64,000 nt of DNA from Niebla homalea. Taxonomy: Eukaryota > Ascomycota > Lecanoromycetes > Lecanorales > Ramalinaceae. Both the position numbers and the translations under genes were made by a program. The DNA lies in the NCBI GenBank assembly GCA_019925105.1, contig JAHGAU010000023.1, positions 248,001 through 312,000 on the forward strand, written 5' to 3'. The notes under the pieces were generated by a model. That model saw nothing but the letters and a program-made list of their open reading frames with translations. It was not told the DNA's origin and made no database searches. Below, piece after piece: positions 21,074-32,147 of the stretch. Every line of letters begins with the position of its first letter. The stretch's first letter is position 1.

Positions 21074-24000
21074 CTACAGAGCAAATGGGTTCATGGATCG
21101 AATGGTCAGACATGGCGGGCTCTTGCTCAGGTCTGTCTTGAGGATCACTGGTACCCGTGTCATTTCAGTCACGAATTGAACATGCTCGCCATCGATTTCT
21201 CGGATGGTGAAGAGGGTCAGGTAGTGTTCTTTCAGAGACAGTTTGATTTCGTCCTTGTCGTCAAAATGGCTTGCAAGCTTCGGGTCCGATTGAGCGCGCA
21301 GAGGGTCGATGGAAGCCTCGGTCAATGGCGTCTGCGGTACGCTCTGCGTCGGCCGCTCCGATGCTGGCCCTCGCAGCGAGACGCCTGCCGTGGACTCGGT
21401 GATCTCCGACATGCTGTCCTCATCGTCATCATCAACGTATAGCCTATCCACGTCATCAGTAGAGACAGATCCTGTCTCCAGCTGCTTACGTCGGGCCTCT
21501 GCATTGGCACTCTCGTTGGCTTTCCGTATGGCCGGATCCTCGAGCCGGACAGCACGCCGAGTGCTGGCCTTTGCCTGCGGTCGCTCATCTTCAGGTACAA
21601 AGGCAGACGAGGGCACTCCCTTCTCCCAGTAAAGCTCCAAGACGCGCTCCTCCTTGCGGAACTCTGCCTTCTTCACTGGAAGCTGATCACAATGCACCCG
21701 CTTTTCAAACCCATATTCGGGGATAAGAATATCAAAAGCCGACTCGTACACAGCAAGGACAATACCCTCGCTGATGAAGTTGCTCCCTAGCTCTTCGCGC
21801 TTCTTGTCCATGATTCGGCACGAATCGATGTGCACACTTTGCTCCTGTGCTGACTGAGCTGAATCTTTCTTGTTGTTCAACGCCTCGGCAACCTTGGCAA
21901 GAGCATCGACGTCCTCTGGAAAGTCCGCCGTGCCGTTGGAGAGCGCCACTTCCAGTTGACGGTGAACTATAATATCCGCATATCGACGCGAAGGATTGGT
22001 GAAATGGGTGTATAGGGGAAGGTTCAGGGCATAATGCTGATACATGTCTGGCTTGGATTTTCCAGCCACAAAATACTTCGCCCTTCGCATGGCTTTGATC
22101 AACAGCGTTTCCATACCCTAGCATCATGAGTTAATGGTAGCAGATACGTTGCTGGGAAATTACTGACCTTGCGTAAATCAGAGTCTTTCACGCTGAATAG
22201 ACTGTTCCACAACGTCCCACTAGTCGTAGTATCCATATCAAACCCCAACCTGGACATGCGTGAAGCAAAGGTCTGCAAGCGTCGGAAATTGGGAGGCGCC
22301 TGGCTTCGAAGAAGTGCCTTTTCAGGCAAAGCAGCTGCAATCTTGTAGGCGACGATTGTATTTGCTTTGTGTCCCAACTCCTCCATAATTTCGTGTGCAG
22401 GAGTGGAATTGAAGATGTTGTGCTCGACGGGGACGTTTTCGTCATCGAGCTGCTGAATGAGACGAAGCGAGGGCACCGTCTGGGAGTGATTGCCATAGCG
22501 TAGTTCCCGGAACTTCTGCGCAATGGCCTAACAGACTTTAGCATCTCGTCTGGTTTGAACAAAGGGTCGCTGATTACCTTGAGGGTCTTGATATCCTTTG
22601 CTGTTGCACCTTGAAGTTCAACATCCTTGTCTCCAATTACAGCGTCTACGTCATCGTAGGTCAATTTGCCAGAAGATTTGATAATTGCTTTGCCAATCCA
22701 GGTGTCATTCTCAATCAATTGTCCGGTGCTTGGATCAACCTTGAAGATGACAGACACGGTGAATCTCTCCTCTCCCGGACTGAGGGCGCAGATCTCGGCG
22801 GCAAGTTTGGGTGGCAGCATGTTGACGGCTCTGTTGACAAGGTAGACACCCGTGCCCCGTTTCTTGGCTTCACGGTCGACGAGCGAATTCGCCTTGATGA
22901 AGTGAGCTGCGTCCGCGACGTGGATACCAATCTCAACCAGTCCGTCGGGAAGTGCCTTGACATGTAGGGCATCATCGAGCTCTTGCGAGCCGAGTGGATC
23001 GATGGTAAAGGTCGTTTCTTCGCGGAGGTCTTTGCGAAGCTTCAAGGATTCTGGCGATTCGTTGCTGACCGACCAGTCGTCAAAGCCAATGTTCTTCAAA
23101 ACAGGATCGGAGAATTCGTCAGAACCAAAATTGTTATCACGCAGCAAGGCATCCGTCTCCACTGTGAGATTGCCCATATCGCCAAGGTGGTCAACAAGCG
23201 TTCCAAAAGGATGGAGGGAGGTAATGGGCCAGCGTTTGATGCTTGCCACGAAGATCTGGTTGGCGTACTCTTGATGCTTCTCCACGAAATCTTTCGGTGC
23301 CTGCTCGGTAGGGATGGCAATGAGAGGAACCCGTTTGTCTGTGGGCTTGAACCACACGATCTTGGGCTTCTCCTGCTCTCGATCCCGGCGATCCTGTTGA
23401 TGGCGGTTGCCCTCACGACTGAAGCGTTCAGCTTCCTGCTTTTCTTTCGTAGCTTGACTGCTTGGGCGGAGCAGACCGAGGGTGCCGGAAAACATTTGCC
23501 CAGATATCCTATCAATGACGGCAACCACGTGCCCAGCGTAGAGTGGCTTCTGGTCATCATTGACTTCCTCTTCCTCCATTAGAAGTAGACTCTGACCTTC
23601 AACTTCCACATCGTCATTCTTCTTCTGGGTAGGTCGCTGGCGCAGACTACCGCGCCGTCGGAGGCCGCCTTCGTTGTTGCCTTCTTGGCTGGCATCACCA
23701 TTCACGGCAGCTCCAGAATTGCTCCTTGCTCGTCCTTCTGGAATATTGCTTCCGCTCCCAGTGCGTGCGTCCGAGATATCCTTTCGCTTCTTCTTTTCCT
23801 CCTTCTCTCTCTTCTGGCCCCACACGTCATCGACATTGAGAAGCTCAATGGCGACCGTATCACCCTCCAGTGCTCGGTTTCGATCCTTGCTACCACAGAT
23901 GAAGATGTCGGCATCAAGATCATCAGTTGTGACATAGGCGTCACTCCGGTTTTTCTTGTTCACACGAAGGATACCTGCCACCAGCCGATCACTCGCCAGC

Positions 24001-25431
24001 AGAGCAGGCAAATTCGCATGTGGCAGGTATGGTGTGAAGAGAGTCTTGCGTTGCTGTTGCTGCTGAGACATCTGCTGCTGGTTGAGTTGGGGGCCTTGCA
24101 TGCCAAATTGCTGTCCACTGAGCTGTGCTTGTTGCAATGCCTGAAGCTGTTGCACATGCATAGGGTTGAGCTGCTGCTGCCCTGCAAACATCCCAGGTTG
24201 CTGAAGCACGACCTGGCCTTGAGGCAATTGGACTAGCTGTGGCTGTTGGTTGGGGAATTGAAATTGCCCGATGGATCCCATCGATTGGTTCATCGAGCCG
24301 CGAGGTCTGTGTCCAGGCTGGAATACATTAGCATTTGGATTCTGAGCCTGCGCGAAATTCGCCATTGAAGGCTGTTGCTCCTGGAGTTGGGGCTGTGCCG
24401 TCTGCTGCCTCCAATTACTGTCGAAATTCCTTGAGGAGGCCCGACCGTGCCCTCCGCTCTGACTCCCTCTCCTCTGGAAGTCCGACTGTTGGCCGTTGGT
24501 AGCGGCGCCTGGGTCACTGGTCTGGGGGAATTGGAAGCCTCCTCCCCGAGCTTGAGATCCACCTCTGCCATTGCCCACAGCCATACTCTGACTTCTCCCG
24601 TGCAACGCAGGGCCGCGGTTGGCTGGAGGCACGCCCAGGCCAGGTTCTTGCGGTGGCTGGAGCGATGCACCTCCTTCGGCCGAGGCAGGACTCAGCGATC
24701 TATCTGCAGATGAAGGAGACGCTCCAGAAGCTCCTGGGATGGGAAATTGAAAGCCTGATGTATTCCGCTTTTGTTGAGCTAACTCGGCAGCCTTCTTTGC
24801 CTCGGGCAAGGCGAGGGAATGGCGTCGAGCATGTCCAGGCCCTGATGGAGGCCCTCCACCCCGACCGCCACGCGGAGCAATATTCTCTCGACCCATGGTC
24901 TGTTGTCCAAAGTCGCCAAATGCAGTACCCGATGATGGAGCAGGCGGCGGACCCATGTTCATATTCGGTAGGGCCGTCTGATTACGACGGTGCATTGGAG
25001 CGTTCATAGGAACGCCCAGTTGTGGTTGTCCCTGCATCTGCTGCTGAGGGAACTGGAAAGCATTGGCATGCGGGGACAAGCCAGGGACGCCAGCTTGACT
25101 TTGCATGCCAGCTTGCTGTTGATAATTCACATTTTGCATTTGCTGCTGCTGGGGTGGCAGGACACCCATATTAACATACTGCTGATGGATACCAGCAATA
25201 TGTTGTTGTTGTTGCTGAAGCTGTTCTATCTGTTGCTGGAGAGCAAGTTGTTCCACTAGAAGTCACGAACACATCAGCGAATGCACAGCGCGGCGAGAGG
25301 ACGTCTACATGAAGCAAGTGAAAGATGGACCCACTAATCATAGGGGTCATTTCTGATGGGCTCCGCCGATGAGCAACATGAAATCTTCTACCGGCAGGGC
25401 CGGGAACACCAGGATGCTGTTGCTGGTCCAT
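21074..25431 (-). CDS. SSD1: Ssd1/GUL-1-type RNA-binding protein (non-catalytic RNase II family)
   Basis: A cytoplasmic RNA-binding translational regulator of cell-wall and polarity mRNAs. Four exons (25431-25335, 25255-22578, 22527-22168, 22117-21074) give 1,392 aa. The N-terminal third is Gln-rich and disordered. Cold-shock domains start near TPYLPHANLPALLASDRLVA, and the RNB domain follows (THFTNPSRRYADIIVHRQL near its end). The C-terminus is SKSPPCLTIRSMNPFAL. In the RNB active-site motif TIDPLGSQELDDAL (783-796) the second acidic position is Glu791, not Asp; yeast Ssd1 is known to be non-enzymatic. The N-terminus carries five HxRxx(S/T) sites (residues 21, 121, 174, 251, 302) and four FQFP motifs (99, 201, 273, 364). 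These are the known phosphorylation and docking motifs of Cbk1/NDR kinase, so that regulation is likely conserved. Confidence 0.95.
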
Positions 25432-26791
25432 GATCGTTATGGTTGCAAGACCTTGTACGAAGTGCGGGCCTTTGGATTTGCCAGAAGACTTAAGAGAAGG
25501 AAAGTCTTCAAGCTTGATGGTCGTCTAGCCCAGGAGAGATGAAAGCCGGTGATGCGTTTTGCAGCAAGCCCGTGGTCAGGTTGGCACACGTTGTTGGATG
25601 GGAGCAAGGTCCAGCTTGAGCGAAGGATATAGAATGCAAGATCAAGGAAAGTGGAATATGGGGCTTATTGTGCGTTCGTGTGATGTAGGCTAAGACTGTT
25701 GCTGTATGGTGACGTTGGTCTCCTTCCCCGCAAGTGTCGCCAGGAGATGGAACAGAAGTGTCTGGCAAAAGACGACGCAAAGAGATTGACAAAGTGGAAA
25801 GGAAAGTGACTTGGGAGGGCTTTTAGTGTTGGTAGAGAATGACGGATGAAGAAGGAGTGAGGGAAGGCAAAGTGGATGTAATGGAGGCTCGGGAAAGGTT
25901 GGGAGGTCGTTTCTTTGAAGCTGCCCGAGGCAAGAAGCAATAGTTAATTACCTTAAGTTGCTAGAGATCGCTTGCTTGTGACGCCCCCAAAATTCAAAAA
26001 ATCAATCCAAAATCGAAAAATCAAAAAAGATTAACAAAAATGCCTTGGCAGTGCCCAGACATCACACGGAGTACTACATGACCTATTGCATTTCTACTGC
26101 AAGCTCGGCAATAGACAGTGTCACCTTGACTGCCTTCTACACCTATAGTGATACGATATTCAGGTCTATTCGTGGAACACGGCACGACACCCGATCTGTT
26201 TGGCAGTGTCCTACATACGGAGTATCAGTGGTATGATCTTACTCCTCGGGTTTCGGTAACCCCTGAGAAAGAGCAACCTGGCAACCAACGAGAGTCACAG
26301 AAAGTAGTGAAGCTTCCAATCATCATCACTCAGTGTTTTCCACGTCCGTTCTGCGATGTCACAAGGGTAATCAGTGTTTCACTATTGTCGTGGGGTGATT
26401 ATTTCCGTACATTCAGCTTATGAAACCACCACCGCATAAGCGCATCTCCATCTCAGCCCTACCCTTCCTTGCATTCTAACCTCAAAGTGGACTAGGCGAT
26501 ATCAAAACATTCAGCTCCAGCCTCCGGATATCGTCACTTGCTCACATTGCCGCTGATACTTCCTTAAATCTCAATCATCATGCATGTCTCGCAGCCTTGC
26601 ATGTCAGTTATCTCGCAGAACACACGACTCCCTCAGCCCTAACTCCGCGATGTTTCAGTCAAAGGTGTCACTCTTCTTTGGTTTTCTTGTTTGACAGCTA
26701 CATCATACGGATTAGGTACGTGAGACTCATAAATTGCTACCACGCCATCCGATCGACTACGCGTAACAAGCACCGCTCATGCAACCGTGTG
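25432..26791. promoter_or_regulatory. Divergent promoter region between the Ssd1 and Gle1 genes
   Basis: About 1.36 kb between the starts of two head-to-head genes. No coding sequence is supported, although the Gle1 frame stays open to 26597. Both promoters and the Ssd1 5' leader must lie here. I identify no specific site. Confidence 0.55.
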
Positions 26792-28558
26792 ATGGAAGTC
26801 ATGTCATCTCCTTCCCGGTTCCCTCCGGACAGTCCTTCACGGCAATTGCTTCGTGAGCTTGGCCAGTTGGCGATTTCCGCCCAGGAGAACTTCTACGAGC
26901 AGTTGGATCGAGAGAATGAAGACAAAGCTTCACTGCACAAACGCGCGCTGGCCGCCGCCACAACGAAGCATGAAAAAGTACGCCAAAGCGTAGAATTGGA
27001 AAGGCAGAGGTTAGATGCTCAAGTCCAGGCCGAACGCGAGAGGCGCGAAGCTGAGGCCCGGAGGGAGTTGGAGAAGCAACGACGAGAGAAGGCTGAGCGT
27101 GAGATTGAGGAGAGACGAAGAGAGGCTGAGCGGGCCAAGGCCATTGAAGCGGAGCAGAAGAGGCTTGAGGCGATTGAGAAGTCGAGGAAAGATGCATCGG
27201 ATGCTGCTGAAGCTCGACAACGGGAGCAAGCCGAAGCTGCTAGGAAGGCGCAAGAGGAGAAAACTGCACGACAGCAGCAAGAAGCTGATCAAGCCAAGGC
27301 AAGGGCACAAGCTGCTGTGAAGGCATCATCTCAGCAGCCTCAAACAACCACACCAGCAAAGCCCCAACCTGCACAGCTTGCAACGCCAAAACCTACATCC
27401 ATCCTGCAATCAACCACTCCCAAGGACACACCGCCGCTCAACAAGAATGTGCACTTTGCCGATTCCACCACACCAGCAGCAGGAACCCCACCAGCCCAAT
27501 CCGGTCAAACCAAGGACCCACAGGTCGAAGCCGAGCACGCCAAATACCTCACCATTCACCAACGCCTCAAACAAATGCGTGCCTTCATGGCCTCCCAGGC
27601 CAAGGCCAACAAGGACCTCAAGCAGACCATGGGCGACATGCGCCGCGCGATCCAGAAATCCGTTGGTCAGCTCGTCGAACCCACCAAGGAAAACAAGGGC
27701 ATCAACCGCCAGCCCCTTGCGACCATCCTCAACACTCTCAAGGCCGCTCTCACCCTCCCCGGCCCCTCTATCCCCATCGGCCCCTTCCTCGCCGACCCTC
27801 CCTCCCCCCCAAATAGCACCACAGACCCCAACACGACCAATGGCCCAGCCCTCCTCGTCTACCTCTTCAACATCTTCTGCAAAGCCGTAATTGCACAATT
27901 CATCGCCGAAGCGGGCGTCAAGCCCCAAGCCGCGGACCCCGTGGGCATAATCACATCCCACATCTTCGCGCAAGAATCCCTGAAATGGCAGGGCGTCCCC
28001 TTGATGGATATCCTCTTGGCGAAATACCACATCGTCTGCCCCCTCCTCTTCGGCATCTCCCCCAGCCCTGCCCATGACGCCAACAACAACACCACCACCA
28101 CCACCACCACCCAGGCCAAAGTCCGCTTGGGGTGGTGGCGCGAGGAAGGCTCCTACCTCAAGAGCGAGGAGGAAGCCGGACCGTTCGTGAGCCAGCAACA
28201 GCATTTCCAGCGCCTGACGGGCCTGAGCGCCGGCTTCGCAGCCATCAGCTTGCGCAACTACAGCAAGGCGCGCAACCTCACGAACCCTTACCCGGACAGT
28301 AGGTACTGGGAGTGCATGGCCCGGATCGCGAACACACCGCCCCACCAGCTGACCGAGAGCCATTTCGTCGTGCTGAAGGGGTTGGTGGAATGTTTTGCGG
28401 GCAAGTTCGTGGGGTTCTATGGGGGCGCCGCGGTGGCGGCGTTGAGGTTGGTGTTGGTGGAGTTGCCGAAGCGGGCGGAGGGGGGGGGAGGGGTGGCGGG
28501 GAGGAGTTTGTCGGGGCTGGTGGATGTGTTGAGGAAGGAGGTCGGGTTGGTGCTTTGA
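26792..28558 (+). CDS. GLE1: Gle1 mRNA export factor
   Basis: A nuclear-pore cytoplasmic-face protein that, with inositol hexakisphosphate, activates the DEAD-box ATPase Dbp5 during mRNA export. Single exon, 588 aa from the ATG at 26792 (MEVMSSPSRFPPDSPSRQLL). The frame is open further upstream but that part shows no conservation I can recognise. Residues about 60-200 form a long charged coiled coil rich in Glu, Arg, Ala and Lys. A Pro/Thr-rich linker follows, then the GLE1 helical domain from about residue 260. Blocks there include LTIHQRLKQMRAFMASQAK, DMRRAIQKSVGQL, FNIFCKAVIAQFI and GFAAISLRNYSKARNLTNPYP. An Asn/Thr simple stretch from AAC/ACC repeats (about 28080-28112) interrupts a loop. 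The gene ends 318 bp from the convergent SCY1-like gene. Confidence 0.92.
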   Translation: MEVMSSPSRFPPDSPSRQLLRELGQLAISAQENFYEQLDRENEDKASLHKRALAAATTKHEKVRQSVELERQRLDAQVQAERERREAEARRELEKQRREKAEREIEERRREAERAKAIEAEQKRLEAIEKSRKDASDAAEARQREQAEAARKAQEEKTARQQQEADQAKARAQAAVKASSQQPQTTTPAKPQPAQLATPKPTSILQSTTPKDTPPLNKNVHFADSTTPAAGTPPAQSGQTKDPQVEAEHAKYLTIHQRLKQMRAFMASQAKANKDLKQTMGDMRRAIQKSVGQLVEPTKENKGINRQPLATILNTLKAALTLPGPSIPIGPFLADPPSPPNSTTDPNTTNGPALLVYLFNIFCKAVIAQFIAEAGVKPQAADPVGIITSHIFAQESLKWQGVPLMDILLAKYHIVCPLLFGISPSPAHDANNNTTTTTTTQAKVRLGWWREEGSYLKSEEEAGPFVSQQQHFQRLTGLSAGFAAISLRNYSKARNLTNPYPDSRYWECMARIANTPPHQLTESHFVVLKGLVECFAGKFVGFYGGAAVAALRLVLVELPKRAEGGGGVAGRSLSGLVDVLRKEVGLVL

Positions 28559-28876
28559 GGGAGGTTGGGGGGGGGAAAGGGGAGATCGGTTGGTTGGTAG
28601 CTACTACTGTAGCTAGAGAAGGGTGGAGAGGGAACAGGAACACAGTGGAGATGGTCTTCACATCACAAGAGTTGTATAACTGGAGACCCCTCAGCGTGCA
28701 CGTCGCTGTTTAACTACATGGCATAAATTCTTGGACCTCAACACCCTCAACGAATCAATCCCCATTCGACATCCATCAAACAAAGTCATATACATCATGA
28801 TCATCCATCCATCCATTTATCCATCCATGCTATTATGCCAGTGACCAATCGCAGCCCCCCCCCAACTCCCGCCCGG
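28559..28876. other. Convergent 3' spacer
   Basis: 318 bp between two convergent stop codons, with CATC tetranucleotide runs near 28800-28830. No gene is seen. Confidence 0.5.
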
Positions 28877-31702
28877 TCATAACAAGCTCTCCCATTTATC
28901 CAATCCGCTTCTCCCACCTTGCCCTTGTGTCTGCTGCCCCGTTGCCAGTCCCTGTCGCGGCTGCATCGGCCCGTTCATCAGCCTCGTCGCTGGTCTCTGC
29001 ATAGCCCCGCCGCCTCCCGGTGGCGGCGCGATACCGAAATTCCCAAACGATGAGGTGAGACCCTGCTGCTGCTGCTGCTGCGGGGGCTGTTGCTGGGCAG
29101 GCGCAGGCTGTATGTTCGGCCACGCAGCGGGAGAAGCGGGGCTGTGGTACGAGCTAGGTTTCGATGGCTGCATGGGCGCGAAGGAGGATATGCCGTTCGT
29201 CATCGGTGAGGGGCCGGGATTGCTGGTGCTGGGGTTCAGGGGGGCGAAGGTGCGGAGGGAGGAGCTGGGGTCGGGGTTGATGGTGCGGGGTTGTGGTTGG
29301 AGGATGTTGGAGTGCGTGGAGAGTGAGGGCGACTGTTGTTGTTGTTGTTGTATGGGCTGGCGCTGCTGCTGCGGGTGGGAAGGTGGGAAGGAGAATGCTG
29401 ATTGCTGCTGCTGCTGAGGGGGTTGCTGCTGAGGTCGGAGGGATGGTTGGCTTGAAAGTGGATCGCCCAAGAAGTCTACGCTGTTGCCGTTGGATGTATT
29501 GGTCGCGCCTCGCTTGCCCAAGACCAAGCTCTCAAAGTCCATCTGTCCTGCATCGTCGCCGGTGCCACCAAATCCGCCATTGGTGGTGGCGCCGCCCATA
29601 CTCATCAAATCGTTCCCTTGTGAGCGGGCGTTGATGTCCATACTTCTACTGCTGGTCGTGTTGATCTCCCTCAGCTTCCGCATCTGCTCCTGCTCGATCC
29701 TTGAGCTGGTGGATTTGATCAGATCCATGAATGCTTGGAATTGCTGCACGTTCAGCAATGGACCGAGACTGAAGCTCCAGAGGACGGGCAATGCTTCCAT
29801 GGCCAGGAACTCGGCGTCGGCAATCTTGCCGACTTGTTTGAAGACGGAAAGGGCGGCCATCATGACGGCTGGCTCTTTGGTCTTCATAGCTTTAAGCAGA
29901 GGGACAATCTTCTCTTGTATGGTGTATTTGTCTAGTACAGCACTGGACATGATGGGTTTTGATTTTTTCCCGCCGTTACTGGCCATTCCATCGAGGTCAT
30001 TGCCAATATCCGAGGAGTCTTCCGAAGAGCCACCGCAGAGGATTACAAAGGCTTCAAGACCACGAACCTTGATTCCAAGGCTGCTTGTCTTGCTGAAGAC
30101 TGCTGCAACGGTAGGGAAAAGTTCATTTTTGATGCTAGAGAAGTCGAGGATTGAGAGGATGGTGGGAAGGCAGCCGAGAGCTTTGTCTACGATGGCGTGG
30201 GTTGGTGAGTCGAGACCGAGGATAACGATGGGCAGCATGAAATCCTTGAACTCTTTTCCCGTGCAATTCGCGCCAATGAGAGCCATGTCCTCTAAGACTA
30301 TTACCAGACCTGCCTCCTTTGCGCTGTCCCTGTCTGCGGCAGCGACAGCGGCAGCATTCTTCGTGGTATTACCAGGAGTAAAAATATCACGGAGCTGAGG
30401 CAGAATCTTGTCACTCATCGCACGCTGCCCAGAGGGCAGTATCTTAATGACTTTGAATACATTCTGAAGGATGAGGGACAGGAGACTCTTGTCCTTGGTC
30501 TCCTCCAGCAGCGCAGGCAGAACCTTCTTGTCTAGAACAGATCTCGGAAATTGATCTAGGATCTTGGGCAGGCCTCTCATGAATTGAGACTTCTCATTCG
30601 GCGTCTTTGCAGGCAAAGAATCGAGGAAGCGAATGGACGAGACCAGAATGTTGTCGAAGAAGGCAGACTGCTGGAACTCTCTTGCGTTCATCCTTTGAGC
30701 TGGTCTTCTGGTGATGAGTCGAGGCAATACAACTGATTTCAGATCATTTGGTAAGGGTCGAGAAGAAAGGAAGTTGTTGGATGATGAAGGGGTCGTTGAC
30801 GACGAGCTGAACAATCTCTTGTATGTTGATAGATTGGAATTGGACTTGATGGGAGAAAGATGTGGAGAGTTATAGAGTGATATTAAAACAAGCCCAAGCG
30901 AGAACATGTCAGCAGCTGTCGAGACATTGCTGTCCATGGCAAAATCGGGCGACGTGTAGTCCAGATCCAGCTGTATCGATCTCGGCAATCGTGGCTCGTG
31001 GTACATGACTTCCGAGAGGGATAACGGTGGCATTGAAGACTGGCTGCCGCACTGATCCGGAGGACCGGCGAAGCTGAAGCCAGCGATCTTCCAATCTGAC
31101 TTGACATTGACAAAGATAGCTTCTGGCGTAAGATTACCATGAACTAATCCAGCAGATTCGTGCAAGAACTCGAGCCCTTGAGCGACTTGCAGCAGACCCT
31201 TTTGAATCTCGAGCTCGTCGATCTCCAGCTCTTTCCTCCGTCTTTGACCGTCTGCCTCCTCGACGACGAATCGACTTGATCTTCCGGCATGACCTCCGCC
31301 CCTTTCTTGATCGTCCTTGTCCAGGAGTAGACCGGCAAGCGAGGCAGTCACCGGCTCAGTAGCAAACATCAAGCCACCGCTCCTCGTATCTTCAATTGGC
31401 TCAGCGAGCTCGAGAATGCTCGGATGCCGCAGCCTGGCTAGCAGATTGGCTTCCTTCTTGATGCGGGCAACGACTTCATCATGCAACTTTCGTGATGATG
31501 AGCCAGCGGAGCCTCGACTGAGACCGCCGGAGTGTGGTTCCAATGACTTCCGGTCAAACACAAACACAGAGACGGCTTTGCCTGTTGATTTCTTCTTGCC
31601 ATCGTAGACCTTCCAAGCTCCTGCAATGGAGGAGGGCGAGCTCGAGATGGTGTAGTTGGCAGAGATATTGGATTGAAAGGATTTCAGGGCGGAAGAGAAC
31701 AT
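28877..31702 (-). CDS. SCY1-like pseudokinase (SCYL2/Ppk32 type)
   Basis: Predicted scaffold in clathrin-dependent and endosome-Golgi traffic, by family. Single exon, 941 aa from the ATG at 31702 (MFSSALKSFQSNISANYTIS). The N-terminal kinase-like domain (about 25-330) is catalytically dead. The HRD loop reads LVHGNLTPEAIFVN (186-199), without the Asp, and the DFG position reads WKIAGFSF. Residues about 350-650 are helical HEAT-type repeats (for example LPKILDQFPRSVLDKKVLPA). The last 200 residues are Gln/Pro/Ser-rich, with several polyglutamine runs coded by CAG/CAA repeats (about 29060-29440), ending SGLDKWESLL. The frame is open upstream of this ATG but that stretch is unlike the family. 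The gene is head-to-head with the aminotransferase gene. Confidence 0.92.
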   Translation of the reverse strand: MFSSALKSFQSNISANYTISSSPSSIAGAWKVYDGKKKSTGKAVSVFVFDRKSLEPHSGGLSRGSAGSSSRKLHDEVVARIKKEANLLARLRHPSILELAEPIEDTRSGGLMFATEPVTASLAGLLLDKDDQERGGGHAGRSSRFVVEEADGQRRRKELEIDELEIQKGLLQVAQGLEFLHESAGLVHGNLTPEAIFVNVKSDWKIAGFSFAGPPDQCGSQSSMPPLSLSEVMYHEPRLPRSIQLDLDYTSPDFAMDSNVSTAADMFSLGLVLISLYNSPHLSPIKSNSNLSTYKRLFSSSSTTPSSSNNFLSSRPLPNDLKSVVLPRLITRRPAQRMNAREFQQSAFFDNILVSSIRFLDSLPAKTPNEKSQFMRGLPKILDQFPRSVLDKKVLPALLEETKDKSLLSLILQNVFKVIKILPSGQRAMSDKILPQLRDIFTPGNTTKNAAAVAAADRDSAKEAGLVIVLEDMALIGANCTGKEFKDFMLPIVILGLDSPTHAIVDKALGCLPTILSILDFSSIKNELFPTVAAVFSKTSSLGIKVRGLEAFVILCGGSSEDSSDIGNDLDGMASNGGKKSKPIMSSAVLDKYTIQEKIVPLLKAMKTKEPAVMMAALSVFKQVGKIADAEFLAMEALPVLWSFSLGPLLNVQQFQAFMDLIKSTSSRIEQEQMRKLREINTTSSRSMDINARSQGNDLMSMGGATTNGGFGGTGDDAGQMDFESLVLGKRGATNTSNGNSVDFLGDPLSSQPSLRPQQQPPQQQQQSAFSFPPSHPQQQRQPIQQQQQQSPSLSTHSNILQPQPRTINPDPSSSLRTFAPLNPSTSNPGPSPMTNGISSFAPMQPSKPSSYHSPASPAAWPNIQPAPAQQQPPQQQQQQGLTSSFGNFGIAPPPGGGGAMQRPATRLMNGPMQPRQGLATGQQTQGQGGRSGLDKWESLL

Positions 31703-32147
31703 GGTGTCAGGAATCCGCAATACCACTAATGTCAACGAGGAGCTGGAGGAAGTCTTATTAAAGTATGAGTATGGCCCATTTCGTTCCTGACAATTATCAA
31801 TATCACCATCAATGATGTGCCGGCCTAGCTGTGGCTTTTTCTGTGGCTTGACCCTATTCCCCTTTTTTTTTGACCCAATCGCCCACAACGGTCTGTTCCA
31901 CTATTTCTAGACCAATTGCACGAGGTCACCTTGTCCAGAGGATCTCCGATATCGATCTGATTTTGACTGACATAGTCGGAGCAATCGCTGAATCGCAATA
32001 TCAGACAGCGGCTAGGCATGGCTTCGATGACTAGTTCCAGTGCCGATCTCGCAGCTGCAACATTGAAGTAAATTTTCTAAAGTATATCTTACATCTTCGT
32101 CACCCCAGGTGCTCCTGTTAACTCAATTGATCGCTACAGCTCTCACG
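31703..32147. promoter_or_regulatory. Divergent promoter between the SCY1-like and BCAT genes
   Basis: 445 bp separate two divergent start codons, so the promoters must be closely packed or shared. I see no gene in it. Confidence 0.6.

Noticed and set aside
27410..28363. 317-codon minus-strand frame rich in Gly/Val/Glu
   Set aside because: Mirror of the GC-rich Gle1 domain; the Gle1 reading has clear family blocks.
28312..28713. 133-codon plus-strand Gly-rich frame
   Set aside because: Overlaps the end of Gle1 in another frame; low complexity.
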